From G963676095 sp963676095 (lineage in GTDB: Bacteria; Bacteroidota; Bacteroidia; Bacteroidales; Prolixibacteraceae), in NCBI GenBank assembly GCA_963676095.1, contig OY781040.1, forward strand, positions 5,828,001-5,892,000: 64,000 nt of DNA. The letters run 5' to 3'. Every line of letters begins with the position of its first letter. Within the stretch, counting starts at the first letter, position 1. The position numbers and the translations under genes were made by a program. The notes below the pieces were generated by a model that did no database searches, was not told the origin of the DNA, and saw only the letters and a program-made list of their open reading frames with translations. Positions 1 to 8,765 of the stretch are shown here, one piece after another.

Positions 1-1
1 G

Positions 2-322
2 ACCCAGGGTGAAATGAGAGAAGCGTACAGAAACGAGCGGTTTGTCGAGTTTATGTATGAACAGAAACGTTTTTGGGATATGCGCCGATGGAAAATTTTT
101 GATCAGGTTATGGTCGGACAAGGATTGCGCTATGCTTTAAATCTTACCAAAAAGGATGATGGATCCTATTCTCAAGAGTTTATTGAGCTGGATGTAACGT
201 CTATGATAAATTCTGAAAAAATGTATTTTTTGCCTATGTCTACTTCCGAAATGAATAACAATTCACGTCTGGAGCAGCAAAAAGACTGGGGAGGAACATT
301 CGATCCACTGGAAGGAATGTAA
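2..322 (+). CDS. SusD/RagB-family outer-membrane glycan-binding lipoprotein, C-terminal part only
   Basis: The reading frame is already open at the left edge of the window, so only about the last 106 residues of a SusD-like protein are present. The segment REAYRNERFVEFMYEQKRFW followed by DMRRWK is the typical SusD C-terminal motif (family pattern: ER, EF, R, DLRRW). The last residues, near LPMSTSEMNNN and RLEQQKDWGG, match the usual SusD ending in which asparagine and leucine lead to a Pro/Gly-rich tail. SusD proteins sit on the cell surface over a SusC TonB-dependent pore and capture glycans. The SusC partner should lie upstream, outside the window. GH31 and a second hydrolase follow on the same strand, so this is probably the binding component of that locus. 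Confidence 0.9.
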   Translation, partial: TQGEMREAYRNERFVEFMYEQKRFWDMRRWKIFDQVMVGQGLRYALNLTKKDDGSYSQEFIELDVTSMINSEKMYFLPMSTSEMNNNSRLEQQKDWGGTFDPLEGM

Positions 323-451
323 TTTTTTAAGGTTCTATAATAAGGGAGAGATTTGTTCTCTTCCTTATTGATTTTCTGGTAAATGGCATATAAGTCAGGT
401 GAATTAATTCTTGTCATATTTCATTTTTTAAATAAAAGAAGTAGTAATAAG

Positions 452-931
452 ATGATAAAAAGGTCCGTGACATTAAACATTAAAAAGAAAAGATTTACAA
501 TCGGATTTAGTCTGCTTGTTTTAGTCTTGTCGATCAGCCTTTCTTATTATTGGTTCCGGAAAACCAATACCACAGAAATTAAAGGATTTGGTCAAAACAT
601 AAGAGTGTGGAATACGACCATAGCATTTGATACAAAATTTGCAGACCAAAAACATATTTGTCAAATGAAGCCGTCAACGGTAACCTTTCACTTTAAAAAT
701 ACGGGAAATAATCCCCTTATTATCTATGATGTCAATGCTTTATGCGGTTGTTTAAAAGTAATGGAGTGGACTGGTTTCCCTATTGTTCCCGGGGCAGGGG
801 GAACCTTGAAGATTAAAATAGATACTGACAAGACTGGATTAATTGATAAAGAAGTCCTTGTTTATTCGAATTCAATTCCAAATCCATTCCACCTGAGGAT
901 AAAAGCAACTATTTGTGACCGAAACAACTAA
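452..931 (+). CDS. Membrane-anchored DUF1573-domain protein
   Basis: I place the start at the ATG at 452 because it gives a positively charged N-terminus (MIKRSVTLNIKKKR) directly before one hydrophobic segment, residues about 15-35. An upstream in-frame ATG at 383 would add an unlikely extension. The rest is a single beta-sandwich-like domain. It contains the phrase TVTFHFKNTGNNPLIIYD followed by a Cys-Gly-Cys turn (ALCGCL) and a late GTLKIKIDTDKTG segment. This is the DUF1573 pattern, an immunoglobulin-like fold common in Bacteroidota cell-envelope proteins. The protein is probably anchored in the inner membrane with its domain in the periplasm. Its role is unknown; it sits between the SusD end and GH31 and may belong to that operon. 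Confidence 0.75.
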   Translation: MIKRSVTLNIKKKRFTIGFSLLVLVLSISLSYYWFRKTNTTEIKGFGQNIRVWNTTIAFDTKFADQKHICQMKPSTVTFHFKNTGNNPLIIYDVNALCGCLKVMEWTGFPIVPGAGGTLKIKIDTDKTGLIDKEVLVYSNSIPNPFHLRIKATICDRNN

Positions 932-982
932 AATTTTGCAGATAAATTTTATTTTTTTGTACTAAAATAAACCTATTGACCT

Positions 983-3139
983 ATGAATTCAAAGAAACTA
1001 TCCCTGCCATTTTGCATTATTTTGCTTTTTATTAATAATGCATGCGATATTGCTGAACCACTGAAAGCAGATCCTGTTTGGAACCCGGTTGCTCCAGGCA
1101 TCTGGAAAGCAGAATACGGCTCCCCTGAAAAAAACAACTTATTAAATAAATTAGATATTACGCCTAAGCTTGATGCCATTGACAAAATGGGGCAGGCTGA
1201 TCTGCCTGTTCGTAAAGAAGATATACGTTTTGAACAGGTTGACGGGAAAACCTATATCCGTTTCCCGCTGGATAAAGAAGAACAGATTTATGGGTTAGGG
1301 CTAAACTTTAAGACTGTTGGGCAAAGGGGGCGTGTCATGAGGTTGCATGTTGACCACTATGGGGGAAGCGATAACGGGAGAACACATGCTCCTGTCCCTT
1401 TTTTTATATCGTCCAAGGGATACGGGGCATTAATCAATTCGGCCCGTTATATTGACGTATGGTGCGGAACTGGTGTTCGTAAAGACAGTAAGAACCCGCC
1501 TGTGGTACGGGACCGGAATGCCGACAAAAACTGGGATGCCCAGCCTTATTCGGATAATCTGGAGTTCCTTGTTCCCGCCAATGGTGTTGAAGTGATCATT
1601 TTCTCCGGGCCAACCATGCTTGATGTGGTCAGAAGATATAACCTTTTTAACGGAGGTGGATGCCTTCCTCCCAAGTGGGGACTTGGTTTCTGGCAACGGG
1701 TACCTGCTTTGTATTCAGACCGGGATGTACAGAATGAAGTTTCCGAATTTGAAAAGCGGGAATTCCCGTTAAGTGTTATTGGCCTTGAACCTGGCTGGAT
1801 GTCGCGGTCTTATCCGTGTACTTATGAATGGGATAATACCCGTTTCCCTGATCCTGAATCGTTTATCCGGAAACTAAAGAAAAAGCATATTCAGACGAAT
1901 CTTTGGATCAACCCGTATATCTTGCCGGAAGGGGAACTGTACAAAAAAATTGAACCGTTTACCGCAAGCCATACCGTATGGTGCGGTGTTGTTCCGGATT
2001 ATACCATGGATGAAGTTCAGAAGATTATAACCCAACATTTCGAAAAGTACCAGCTTGATAAAGGGGTGAGTGGGTTCAAAATGGACGAAAACGATGGTTA
2101 CGACTCATGGTTGTGGCCTGACGTGGCAACTTTCCCTTCCGGAACGCCGGCTGAGCAGATGCGGCAAATATATGGTTCATTGATGCAAAGCGTTACGACA
2201 CAAATGTTTCATAACCGGGACCAACGGACGTACGGGCTTGTGCGGTCAGGAAATGCAGGAACTTCATCTTTCCCGTATGTCATTTATAATGATTACTATA
2301 ATCATCGGGATTTTATTACAGCCCTGATTAATAGTTCTTTTATCGGAGTTCTTTGGACACCGGAAGTGAGGGCCTCTAAAAGTGCTGAGGAATGGTTGCG
2401 GCGAATGCAGACGGTATGTTTCTCCCCGCTGGCCATGCTTAATGCCTGGGCTGACGGAACTAAACCCTGGTCATTTCCGGAAGTGGCGGAAGAAGTGAAT
2501 GAAATTGCAAAACTCCGGATGCAGCTTATTCCATATTTATACACAGCGTTTGCTGATTATACTTTTTCCGGAACGCCTCCTTTCCGGGCTATGAACCTGG
2601 AACCGGAATTTAATAGCCAGGGATCAGAAGAGAAGGGGATACTGGATGGAACGGAAAATCCGTATGCAATGGCTGCAAAACATGAAATAAAAGACCAGTT
2701 CATGGTAGGCGAGAACCTGCTGATCGCACCTCTTTTTGCCGGAGAAAAGGAAAGGGTGGTCATCCTGCCAACTGGGAAATGGTTCGATTTTTACACTGGA
2801 AAACTGGCCGGGGATGGCGAGATGATAAAGATAAAGGCAGGTAAACAAATACCGGTTTTTGTTAAAGATGGTGGGATTGTACCTTTGTGGCCGGAGTTTG
2901 CAAAAATTGACGGGTCAAAGCTTCCGCTGGAAATCCGGCATTACGGGACCAGGGACGGATCATTCAACCTTTACGATGACGACGGCGAAACGTATAATTA
3001 CGAAAAAGGCGAATATACACGCATCACAATAACTATTTCGGTTGACAGACAAGGAAAGAAAACCGGGAAAGTCAGCATTCCTGAAGGGCATAACGTATGG
3101 TCGTTCGACAAATTTAATTTTCACTATATGTCTGAGTAA
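983..3139 (+). CDS. GH31-family glycoside hydrolase lipoprotein (alpha-glucosidase/alpha-xylosidase type)
   Basis: The 718-residue product begins with a lipoprotein signal peptide (LLFINNAC lipobox). An N-terminal beta-sandwich precedes a TIM barrel whose motifs match GH31: KWGLGFWQRV opening the barrel, the VIGLEPGWM strand, NLWINPYI, and GFKMDENDGYD, whose aspartate is in the position of the GH31 nucleophile. A later VIYNDYYN segment is a plausible site of the acid/base aspartate. C-terminal beta domains follow, with LPTGKWFDFYTG and a DDDGETYNYEKGEYT segment typical of GH31 tails. GH31 enzymes retain configuration and hydrolyse alpha-glucosides, alpha-xylosides or related sugars; the sequence alone does not fix the substrate. 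It probably acts in the periplasm or at the surface with the SusD-like protein upstream. Confidence 0.9.
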   Translation: MNSKKLSLPFCIILLFINNACDIAEPLKADPVWNPVAPGIWKAEYGSPEKNNLLNKLDITPKLDAIDKMGQADLPVRKEDIRFEQVDGKTYIRFPLDKEEQIYGLGLNFKTVGQRGRVMRLHVDHYGGSDNGRTHAPVPFFISSKGYGALINSARYIDVWCGTGVRKDSKNPPVVRDRNADKNWDAQPYSDNLEFLVPANGVEVIIFSGPTMLDVVRRYNLFNGGGCLPPKWGLGFWQRVPALYSDRDVQNEVSEFEKREFPLSVIGLEPGWMSRSYPCTYEWDNTRFPDPESFIRKLKKKHIQTNLWINPYILPEGELYKKIEPFTASHTVWCGVVPDYTMDEVQKIITQHFEKYQLDKGVSGFKMDENDGYDSWLWPDVATFPSGTPAEQMRQIYGSLMQSVTTQMFHNRDQRTYGLVRSGNAGTSSFPYVIYNDYYNHRDFITALINSSFIGVLWTPEVRASKSAEEWLRRMQTVCFSPLAMLNAWADGTKPWSFPEVAEEVNEIAKLRMQLIPYLYTAFADYTFSGTPPFRAMNLEPEFNSQGSEEKGILDGTENPYAMAAKHEIKDQFMVGENLLIAPLFAGEKERVVILPTGKWFDFYTGKLAGDGEMIKIKAGKQIPVFVKDGGIVPLWPEFAKIDGSKLPLEIRHYGTRDGSFNLYDDDGETYNYEKGEYTRITITISVDRQGKKTGKVSIPEGHNVWSFDKFNFHYMSE

Positions 3140-3282
3140 AGAATTATACTAAAGACATGTAGAAAATGGAATCATGAGAGTCTGGCCTTACATGCAGAGA
3201 CATGACGATTTCCATACTGTCACCGGAATTGAAAATATTTCCATGAAATACGAAAATTGTAAAAAATTAAAAAAAGGAACGA

Positions 3283-5457
3283 ATGAAAAATAGTTATCTG
3301 CTTTTTGTAGTTTTCATGTTTTCAATAACCATTTGTAAAAGTCAGGTCAGTCAGTTCACCCAAAAGGACGACTGGCTGATCAGTAATGGGAAATACAAAG
3401 CCTCGTTAAGTGTATCAGAGAACGGGAAGGACCTCATCCTGAATAACGGACTGGTGAAACGGGTATTCCGGATTACCCCCAATGTGGCCTGTACAGAATA
3501 TAAAAATTTGATTAATGGCCAGCAATTGCTCCGGGCCCTAAGACCAGAGGCAGAAATTGTCATCGACGGCAAAAGATATAATGTCGGTGGTTTGTACGGA
3601 CAGAAAGAGCAAGCTTATTTATTGCCGGAATGGATTGACTCTTTTATTTCTGATGCAACTGATTTTCGTTTTGTTTCCTATTCGGAGTCCGCTATCGAAC
3701 CGTTTATCAAAGGGAAACAAACATTTTGGTCCGGGAATGCCCATTCTCCTTCAGGCAAAATGCTTTCATTTTTCTACACGTCTGATCAGCTAAAAGGGAT
3801 TGATGTGACCGTTTACTATGAACTCTATGACGGTATTCCACTGATTGTAAAAGGGATGTCCATTAAGAACAACAGCGACAGGCCCATCCGGATAGGGCGG
3901 GTCGTCAACGAGAAACTGGCAATTGTCGAGGAAGAAAGTGCCGTAGTAGGTTCGCCGGAACAAATGAAGAAACAGCATGGCATCTATCTTGAAACCAACT
4001 ATGCCTTTAACAATGCGATGAGCTATGATCTCAGCGACCAGACGACCCATTGGAACGCTGATTCGCTGTACACCTCGCAGGTTAATTACAGTTATCAGAC
4101 TCCCTGTCTGCTTGAAATATATCCTGAAAAGGTAACAGGTATAACATTGTTGCCGGGAGAAACTTATCGTTCTGTAAGAACACACGAATTGCTGATGGAC
4201 AGTTATGACCGGGAACGTCGGGGTCTCGCCATCCGGAAGATGTACCGTACTGTCGCACCATGGACAACAGAGAATCCCATATTTATGCACTTGGTGAGCC
4301 GTAATGATGAACAGGTAAAAAACGCCGTTGAACAGTGCGTGGAAACCGGCTATGAAGCCTTGATCCTTAGTTTTGGCAGTCACTGTAATATGGAAGATAC
4401 ATCGGCTGTAAACATAGCAAAATGGAAAGAACTGGCAGATCTGGCACATAGCAGGGGTATTAAAATCGGTGGTTATTCGTTGTTTAGCTCGCGACGGATC
4501 AGCGATGAAGATGACGTGATTGACCCGGCGAGTGGTTTGCCGGATAAAGCGGCTTTCTTTGGTCATGCACCTTGTCTGGGAAGTAAATGGGGACTGGCTT
4601 ACATCAGCAAGCTGGAGTATTTTATGGCAAAAACAGGTTTTGATATTTTTGAAAATGATGGCCCTTATCCTGGAGATGTCTGTGCATCAACAACTCATCC
4701 CGGACATGAAGGCCTTGCCGACTCTCAATGGAGGCAGATGGAGTTGCAAAAGGGACTATATCACTGGTGCAATGAACACGGTATTTATGTGAATGCTCCG
4801 GACTGGTATTTTTTGGATGGAACAAATAAAATTGCATTAGGTTACCGCGAAGTAAATTTTGCATTGTCACGCGAACAGCAAAAAATACTGAACCGGCAAA
4901 ATATTTTTGATGGAACATGGGAGAAGACGCCATCGATGGGCTGGGGCTTTGTTCCGTTAACTGCTTACCACGGGGGAGGGAAAGATGCTGTTCTGGAACC
5001 GCTTTCGGAACATTTAAATGACTACGGGCAATTGATGGTTCAGTATTACGGAGCAGGGGTCCAGGCTTGCTATCGCGGACCAAGACTGTTCGATACGGAA
5101 GAAACAAAACAATTGGTGATCAGGACCATTAATTGGTATAAAAAGCACCGGGAAGTACTGAATTCGGACATCATTCATCTCCGGAGGCCTGACGGACGCG
5201 ATTGGGACGGATTTTTACATGTCAATCCCGAAGGTGAGGAAAAAGGATTTCTCCTGCTTTTTAATCCGCTGAAAGAACAGATTACACGGCAAATCAAGAT
5301 TCCTGTTTATTATACGGGCATATCCCGGAATGTAATTGTCCGGTTCCGGGATGGAAAAACTAAAACCCTTCCGGTCGGTCGCGATTACATGGTTTCGCTG
5401 CAGGTGACAATACCCGCTGGTAGTTACAATTACTTTGTTTTAAGATCCGGCGATTGA
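3283..5457 (+). CDS. Secreted putative TIM-barrel glycoside hydrolase, clan GH-D-like
   Basis: A 724-residue protein with a classical signal peptide (MKNSYLLFVVFMFSITICKSQ). The first ~300 residues form a beta-rich domain (TVYYELYDGIPLIVKGMSIKN). The middle resembles a TIM barrel of the alpha-galactosidase type, with EALILSFGS, IKIGGYSLFSS and FDIFENDGPYPGD. In the last of these an acidic residue could be catalytic. The C-terminus (KGFLLLFNPL, then ITRQIKIPVYYTG) is a final beta domain. I do not recognise a characterised subfamily, so the substrate is open. An exact family call needs a profile search. It follows GH31 after a 143-base gap and probably shares its substrate pathway. Confidence 0.6.
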   Translation: MKNSYLLFVVFMFSITICKSQVSQFTQKDDWLISNGKYKASLSVSENGKDLILNNGLVKRVFRITPNVACTEYKNLINGQQLLRALRPEAEIVIDGKRYNVGGLYGQKEQAYLLPEWIDSFISDATDFRFVSYSESAIEPFIKGKQTFWSGNAHSPSGKMLSFFYTSDQLKGIDVTVYYELYDGIPLIVKGMSIKNNSDRPIRIGRVVNEKLAIVEEESAVVGSPEQMKKQHGIYLETNYAFNNAMSYDLSDQTTHWNADSLYTSQVNYSYQTPCLLEIYPEKVTGITLLPGETYRSVRTHELLMDSYDRERRGLAIRKMYRTVAPWTTENPIFMHLVSRNDEQVKNAVEQCVETGYEALILSFGSHCNMEDTSAVNIAKWKELADLAHSRGIKIGGYSLFSSRRISDEDDVIDPASGLPDKAAFFGHAPCLGSKWGLAYISKLEYFMAKTGFDIFENDGPYPGDVCASTTHPGHEGLADSQWRQMELQKGLYHWCNEHGIYVNAPDWYFLDGTNKIALGYREVNFALSREQQKILNRQNIFDGTWEKTPSMGWGFVPLTAYHGGGKDAVLEPLSEHLNDYGQLMVQYYGAGVQACYRGPRLFDTEETKQLVIRTINWYKKHREVLNSDIIHLRRPDGRDWDGFLHVNPEGEEKGFLLLFNPLKEQITRQIKIPVYYTGISRNVIVRFRDGKTKTLPVGRDYMVSLQVTIPAGSYNYFVLRSGD

Positions 5458-5527
5458 GATTTGCAGACGAACTAATTTTACTAAAGGAAGGGACTGCCCT
5501 TGACAGAATAATAGTAATTTTTTCATG

Positions 5528-5558
5528 TTTGCGGATAATCTCTTTTTTAATAGTTTTG
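5528..5558 (+). promoter_or_regulatory. Bacteroidota-type promoter before the sigma-factor fragment
   Basis: A TTTG at 5528-5531 is followed after exactly 19 bases by TAGTTTTG at 5551-5558. This fits the Bacteroidota housekeeping pattern of a TTTG box near -33 and TAnnTTTG near -7. The ATG of the sigma-like reading frame follows 18 bases later, at 5577. Confidence 0.65.
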
Positions 5559-5576
5559 TTTGTAAACTTTTGAAAA

Positions 5577-5843
5577 ATGACCGAGGACGAAAAATATTTA
5601 CTGGACAGGATAAAGAAAGGTGATGAAGCTGCGTTCAAAGTCATTTACAATAAATACGTTCCCAAATTGTATTATTTCGTTTACGAGTATGTGCCCTTTA
5701 GCGATATTGTTGAAAATATCGTTCAGGAAACCTTGATAGTACTGTGGAATAAACGATTGGAACGAAAAGAGAATACCAATTTTGGGGCATATCTTTTTAC
5801 TGTGGCCAAGATGCACAGGCAGGTACTGAAAAAGACGGGATGA
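5577..5843 (+). pseudogene. Truncated ECF RNA polymerase sigma factor (region 2 only)
   Basis: The 88-residue product opens like a Bacteroidota extracytoplasmic-function sigma factor. KKGDEAAFKVIYNKYVPKLY is region 2.1, and IVQETLIVLWNKR with FGAYLFTVAK is regions 2.3-2.4. It stops at residue 88, where a normal family member of about 180 residues would continue through the linker into region 4. No region-4 helix-turn-helix is visible in the next 150 bases in any frame. It is therefore probably a remnant. The matching promoter upstream suggests it could still be transcribed. It may once have controlled the neighbouring PUL through a FecR-type partner, but no anti-sigma gene is present. Confidence 0.7.
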
Positions 5844-5927
5844 TCGTCCGGATGCAGCCAGTACACGTGTTTCCTGGAAAATAGCATTTAGGCAGGAGAT
5901 AAGGATCAAGTGGTACAGATACAAAAT

Positions 5928-5975
5928 CCCGGGAGCAAGCTTAAAAAGATCAGTCTATTCAAATTTGCTCCCGGG
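5928..5975. terminator. Inverted repeat between convergent genes, possible bidirectional terminator
   Basis: CCCGGGAGCAA at 5928-5938 is exactly repeated in inverse orientation as TTGCTCCCGGG at 5965-5975, leaving a 26-base loop. The hairpin lies between the sigma remnant (+) and the stop of the flotillin gene (-), where a shared terminator would be expected. There is no clear U-tract. Confidence 0.45.
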
Positions 5976-5992
5976 TGGGTTAATCCTGGTTA

Positions 5993-7417
5993 TTAACTGT
6001 TTTTTGCATTGGTACCCTGGGGCAGGGTTTTATCGGATCCGCTATTCGTTTCATTTACAACCTGTTTTCCTTTCAGATAGTCGGGCAGTTCCAGACCAGC
6101 CGATTTGAAGACATCTTCGAGTGGGGGAATGGCCCCTAGCAGGCCCTGCATAAAGTTGGCAGTCGACGTTTTTCCATCCTTGCTGTTTCCGGTTTCCCAA
6201 ACAGTCACTTTGTCGATCTTGATATTTTTAATCGCCTCGACCTGCGTTTTTACCAGGTCTGGCAGCTTATCGGCGATCATCATCATAACGGCATCTTTCG
6301 AGTTATTTCCGGTGGCCTTCACGAGCATGTCAAACCCTTCTGCCTGTTTGCTCAGGATTTCGTAGATCCCTTTTGCCTGGGCCTCCATCTTCATATAGAT
6401 GGCATCGGCTTCCCCTTTCGCCCTCCGGCGGATCTGTTCGGCAGCAGCCTCAGCTTCGATCTCGATCTTTTGTTTATCGATTTCGGCAGGGACAACCACA
6501 TTTGCCGTCTGCGTGGCCTTATCACGACTGGCACGGACCAGTTCTGCTTCTTTTTCAGCGGAGTAAGCTTCTTCGAGGGCCTTTGCCTGTTTTACTTTTT
6601 CCGCAGCAACTGCTTTTCTGGTGGCTTCGGCCTCCTTTTCACGACGGTCGGCGTCGGAATTGGCAATGGTCACTTTGGCGATATTTTCACCTTCGACGGC
6701 TGTGGCGTCAGCCTGTGCAACACGCACGCGCTGTTCCTGATGGGCATCGGCCTGTCCGATTTCCCCGTCCCGGTTCTTTTCAGCCACGCTCTTTTTGGCA
6801 TCATTAATTGCTTTGGCGGCTGCCTCTTTCCCAAGTGCATCAATATACCCCGATTCGTCGTTGATGTCTGTGACATTGACATTTATAAGTTTCAGCCCGA
6901 TCTTTTTCAACTCAGCTTCCACGTTCGAAGATACGGCGGCCAGGAATTTATCGCGGTTGCTGTTGATTTCTTCGATTTCCATGGTCGCTACCACGAGGCG
7001 CAACTGTCCGAATATAATATCCTTGGCCAGGTTGCTGATGGATTCCTGGGAAAGTCCCAACAACCGTTCCGCAGCATTGGTCATAATGTTGGGTTCGGTG
7101 GAAATACCGACGGTAAAACGGGAGGGGACATCCACACGAATGTTTTGCTTGCTCAGGGCGCTTTTCAGGTTGATCTCGATGGAGATCGGCGTGAGGTCGA
7201 GAAATTCGTAAGAATGAATGATGGGCCAGATAAAAGCAGCCCCGCCATGGATACATCTTGCCGAGCGGAACTCACTGTTGATCCCTTTGCCCACTTTACC
7301 GTAAACAACCAGAATGCGGTCGGAAGGGCACCGCTTGTAGCGTTTGGTCATGGCTACAATAATGATAAAAAGAAACAGGGCAGCGATGCTGACCATGATT
7401 ACAAAGTATTTGTCCAT
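5993..7417 (-). CDS. Flotillin-family (SPFH/Band 7) membrane-scaffold protein
   Basis: The 474-residue product has an N-terminal membrane helix (residues about 5-25, VSIAALFLFIIIVAM) and the flotillin start KRCPSDRILVVYGKVGKG. An SPFH domain follows (FLDLTPISIEINL, RFTVGISTEP, ERLLGLSQESI). Next comes a long Ala/Glu/Lys-rich coiled coil (residues about 200-345, with EAEATRKAVAAEKVKQAKA). The flotillin C-terminus (MMMIADKLPDLV) ends the domain. Length and order match bacterial FloT-type proteins, which organise lipid-raft-like inner-membrane domains. The next gene upstream in the same orientation is an NfeD-like protein, the usual operon partner of bacterial flotillins. Confidence 0.93.
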   Translation of the reverse strand: MDKYFVIMVSIAALFLFIIIVAMTKRYKRCPSDRILVVYGKVGKGINSEFRSARCIHGGAAFIWPIIHSYEFLDLTPISIEINLKSALSKQNIRVDVPSRFTVGISTEPNIMTNAAERLLGLSQESISNLAKDIIFGQLRLVVATMEIEEINSNRDKFLAAVSSNVEAELKKIGLKLINVNVTDINDESGYIDALGKEAAAKAINDAKKSVAEKNRDGEIGQADAHQEQRVRVAQADATAVEGENIAKVTIANSDADRREKEAEATRKAVAAEKVKQAKALEEAYSAEKEAELVRASRDKATQTANVVVPAEIDKQKIEIEAEAAAEQIRRRAKGEADAIYMKMEAQAKGIYEILSKQAEGFDMLVKATGNNSKDAVMMMIADKLPDLVKTQVEAIKNIKIDKVTVWETGNSKDGKTSTANFMQGLLGAIPPLEDVFKSAGLELPDYLKGKQVVNETNSGSDKTLPQGTNAKNS

Positions 7418-7626
7418 TGTTTGTTTATTTTGGGTTTAATAATTTATGCCGGATGAAAGACCAGGACGGCAGTATAAATTCTGCGGTATTTTACCGGTAA
7501 AGGCCCTATACCCTGTTTCCCCGGAAAAAAATTGCGGACACAGGTTCCGGAAGAGGAACGTGAGCATGTCCCGGTCTGATGCTTTCTGTTTTCCATCGGA
7601 AAAATTGTTTTTTTAACCTGTCCGGT

Positions 7627-8220
7627 TCACCTCGCGCTGCGTTTCACCAGGAGGATCTGGTCGTCGATAACTGCGATGACTTGGACAATAGACGAAGTTA
7701 CAATCGCTTCCTCGTCGTTGGTTATCGCGTCGAGCGTACGTAATGCTTCCTGTACTGTTAACTGGACCTTTCCCATGCCTTCGCGTTTGGCCGGGATTGT
7801 GAGGTAAACCTCTCCCAACTTACCAACTGCATTTTGCATTTTTAAGGTCCCTGTTTCTGCCAGTTTCGACATCAGGTAGAATAGTGTTGCCATGGCCAGC
7901 ATCATCAGGAGCCCGCAGATGACCGAAAGCGTAATAACGAGCCAGACGGCAAGGCCTGCATGAAAAAAACCGAGGCCAGACCAGCCGAACATGGTGAAGA
8001 AGCCGATAATATTTTTCAGAGATAAAAACTGGAACGGGATGCTGTCGCCATCGGCCAGGGACAAATCAACGTCAGCCTGAACATCGGCGTCGACGTCGGC
8101 CCCGATCGTGGTCGTTATCAGTAAAATAACGAAAATCAGTGTGGAAGGAATTGAAACCAGCCAATAGACTTGCTCGAGTAGGCTTAAATTCTGCCAGACG
8201 GGAAGGATTGATGTGATCAT
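7627..8220 (-). CDS. NfeD-like membrane protein, flotillin partner
   Basis: A 197-residue protein with several hydrophobic helices: YWLVSIPSTLIFVILLITTT near the N-terminus, then two close segments around residues 70-120 (IIGFFTMFGWSGLGFF and LAVWLVITLSVICGLLMML). These are followed by a small soluble C-terminal domain of about 75 residues (NAVGKLGEVYLTIPAKREGMG through VIAVIDDQILLVKR). That tail is the OB-fold pattern of NfeD/YuaF proteins, in which a short inner-membrane protein works with flotillin. Gene order (NfeD then flotillin, 209 bases apart, same strand) supports a joint membrane-organising function. Confidence 0.8.
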   Translation of the reverse strand: MITSILPVWQNLSLLEQVYWLVSIPSTLIFVILLITTTIGADVDADVQADVDLSLADGDSIPFQFLSLKNIIGFFTMFGWSGLGFFHAGLAVWLVITLSVICGLLMMLAMATLFYLMSKLAETGTLKMQNAVGKLGEVYLTIPAKREGMGKVQLTVQEALRTLDAITNDEEAIVTSSIVQVIAVIDDQILLVKRSAR

Positions 8221-8445
8221 GGTTTTATTTATAAACTTTAGTTCTGTGAAAGATAGGAATATTTTTTTAGTTAATCGGTTTTGGCTGTTTAGTTTTTAGG
8301 TCCCGGCTATCAGTTACTGACTATTTGACCGTGGTTACGATTATGGAGTAACCGGAGCACATAAGTGCCGGATTAGAATTGGCAAATGACTTCCTTTACT
8401 GAAGGGACTTTCGGAAAACATTTTAGCATTTTAAGACAAAATTAT

Positions 8446-8517
8446 TAATATAATATTCCAGAATTATTATAATAATCTTAAATAAATTATAGTAATAATT
8501 CTGAAATATTATTACCA
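8446..8517. repeat. AT-rich imperfect palindrome in the 545-base gap 8221-8765
   Basis: Arms at 8459-8474 and 8488-8503 pair at 14 of 16 positions, and weaker pairing continues outward. The right flank (8505-8517) contains AATATTATTACCA, found again unchanged at 14831-14843 upstream of the GH127 gene. The rest of the gap 8221-8765 holds no gene I can support. It must carry the NfeD promoter and the 3' end of the PUL transcript. A smaller hairpin (CCGGAC...GTCCGG, near 8635-8655) lies closer to the PUL end. Confidence 0.5.
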
Positions 8518-8765
8518 TAATTTGATGTAAAGTACGGTTAATCGTCGACGTATTAAGCATTGCTGATACAAATGCATAAACAGATGCTTAAAACAGAGAC
8601 CGTCTTTTGGGGACAGCCTCTGTTAATCAGTTGCCGGACCGGTTAAGTCCGGACTTTTGTATGTTCATTAAGTTGTTATAAATTAACAAACAAATGTATT
8701 CCTGCATTTTTCCTTCACTGCACAGACGGGAAAGCTAATGCGAATACGTGCTGCACCTATCGGGA

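Noticed and set aside
3790..4566. A 258-codon open frame on the minus strand.
   Set aside because: Antisense to the hydrolase at 3283-5457; no recognisable motif.
6470..7456. A 328-codon open frame on the plus strand.
   Set aside because: It is antisense to the flotillin gene, has a biased composition (many Phe and Cys) and no family resemblance; a shadow of the true gene.
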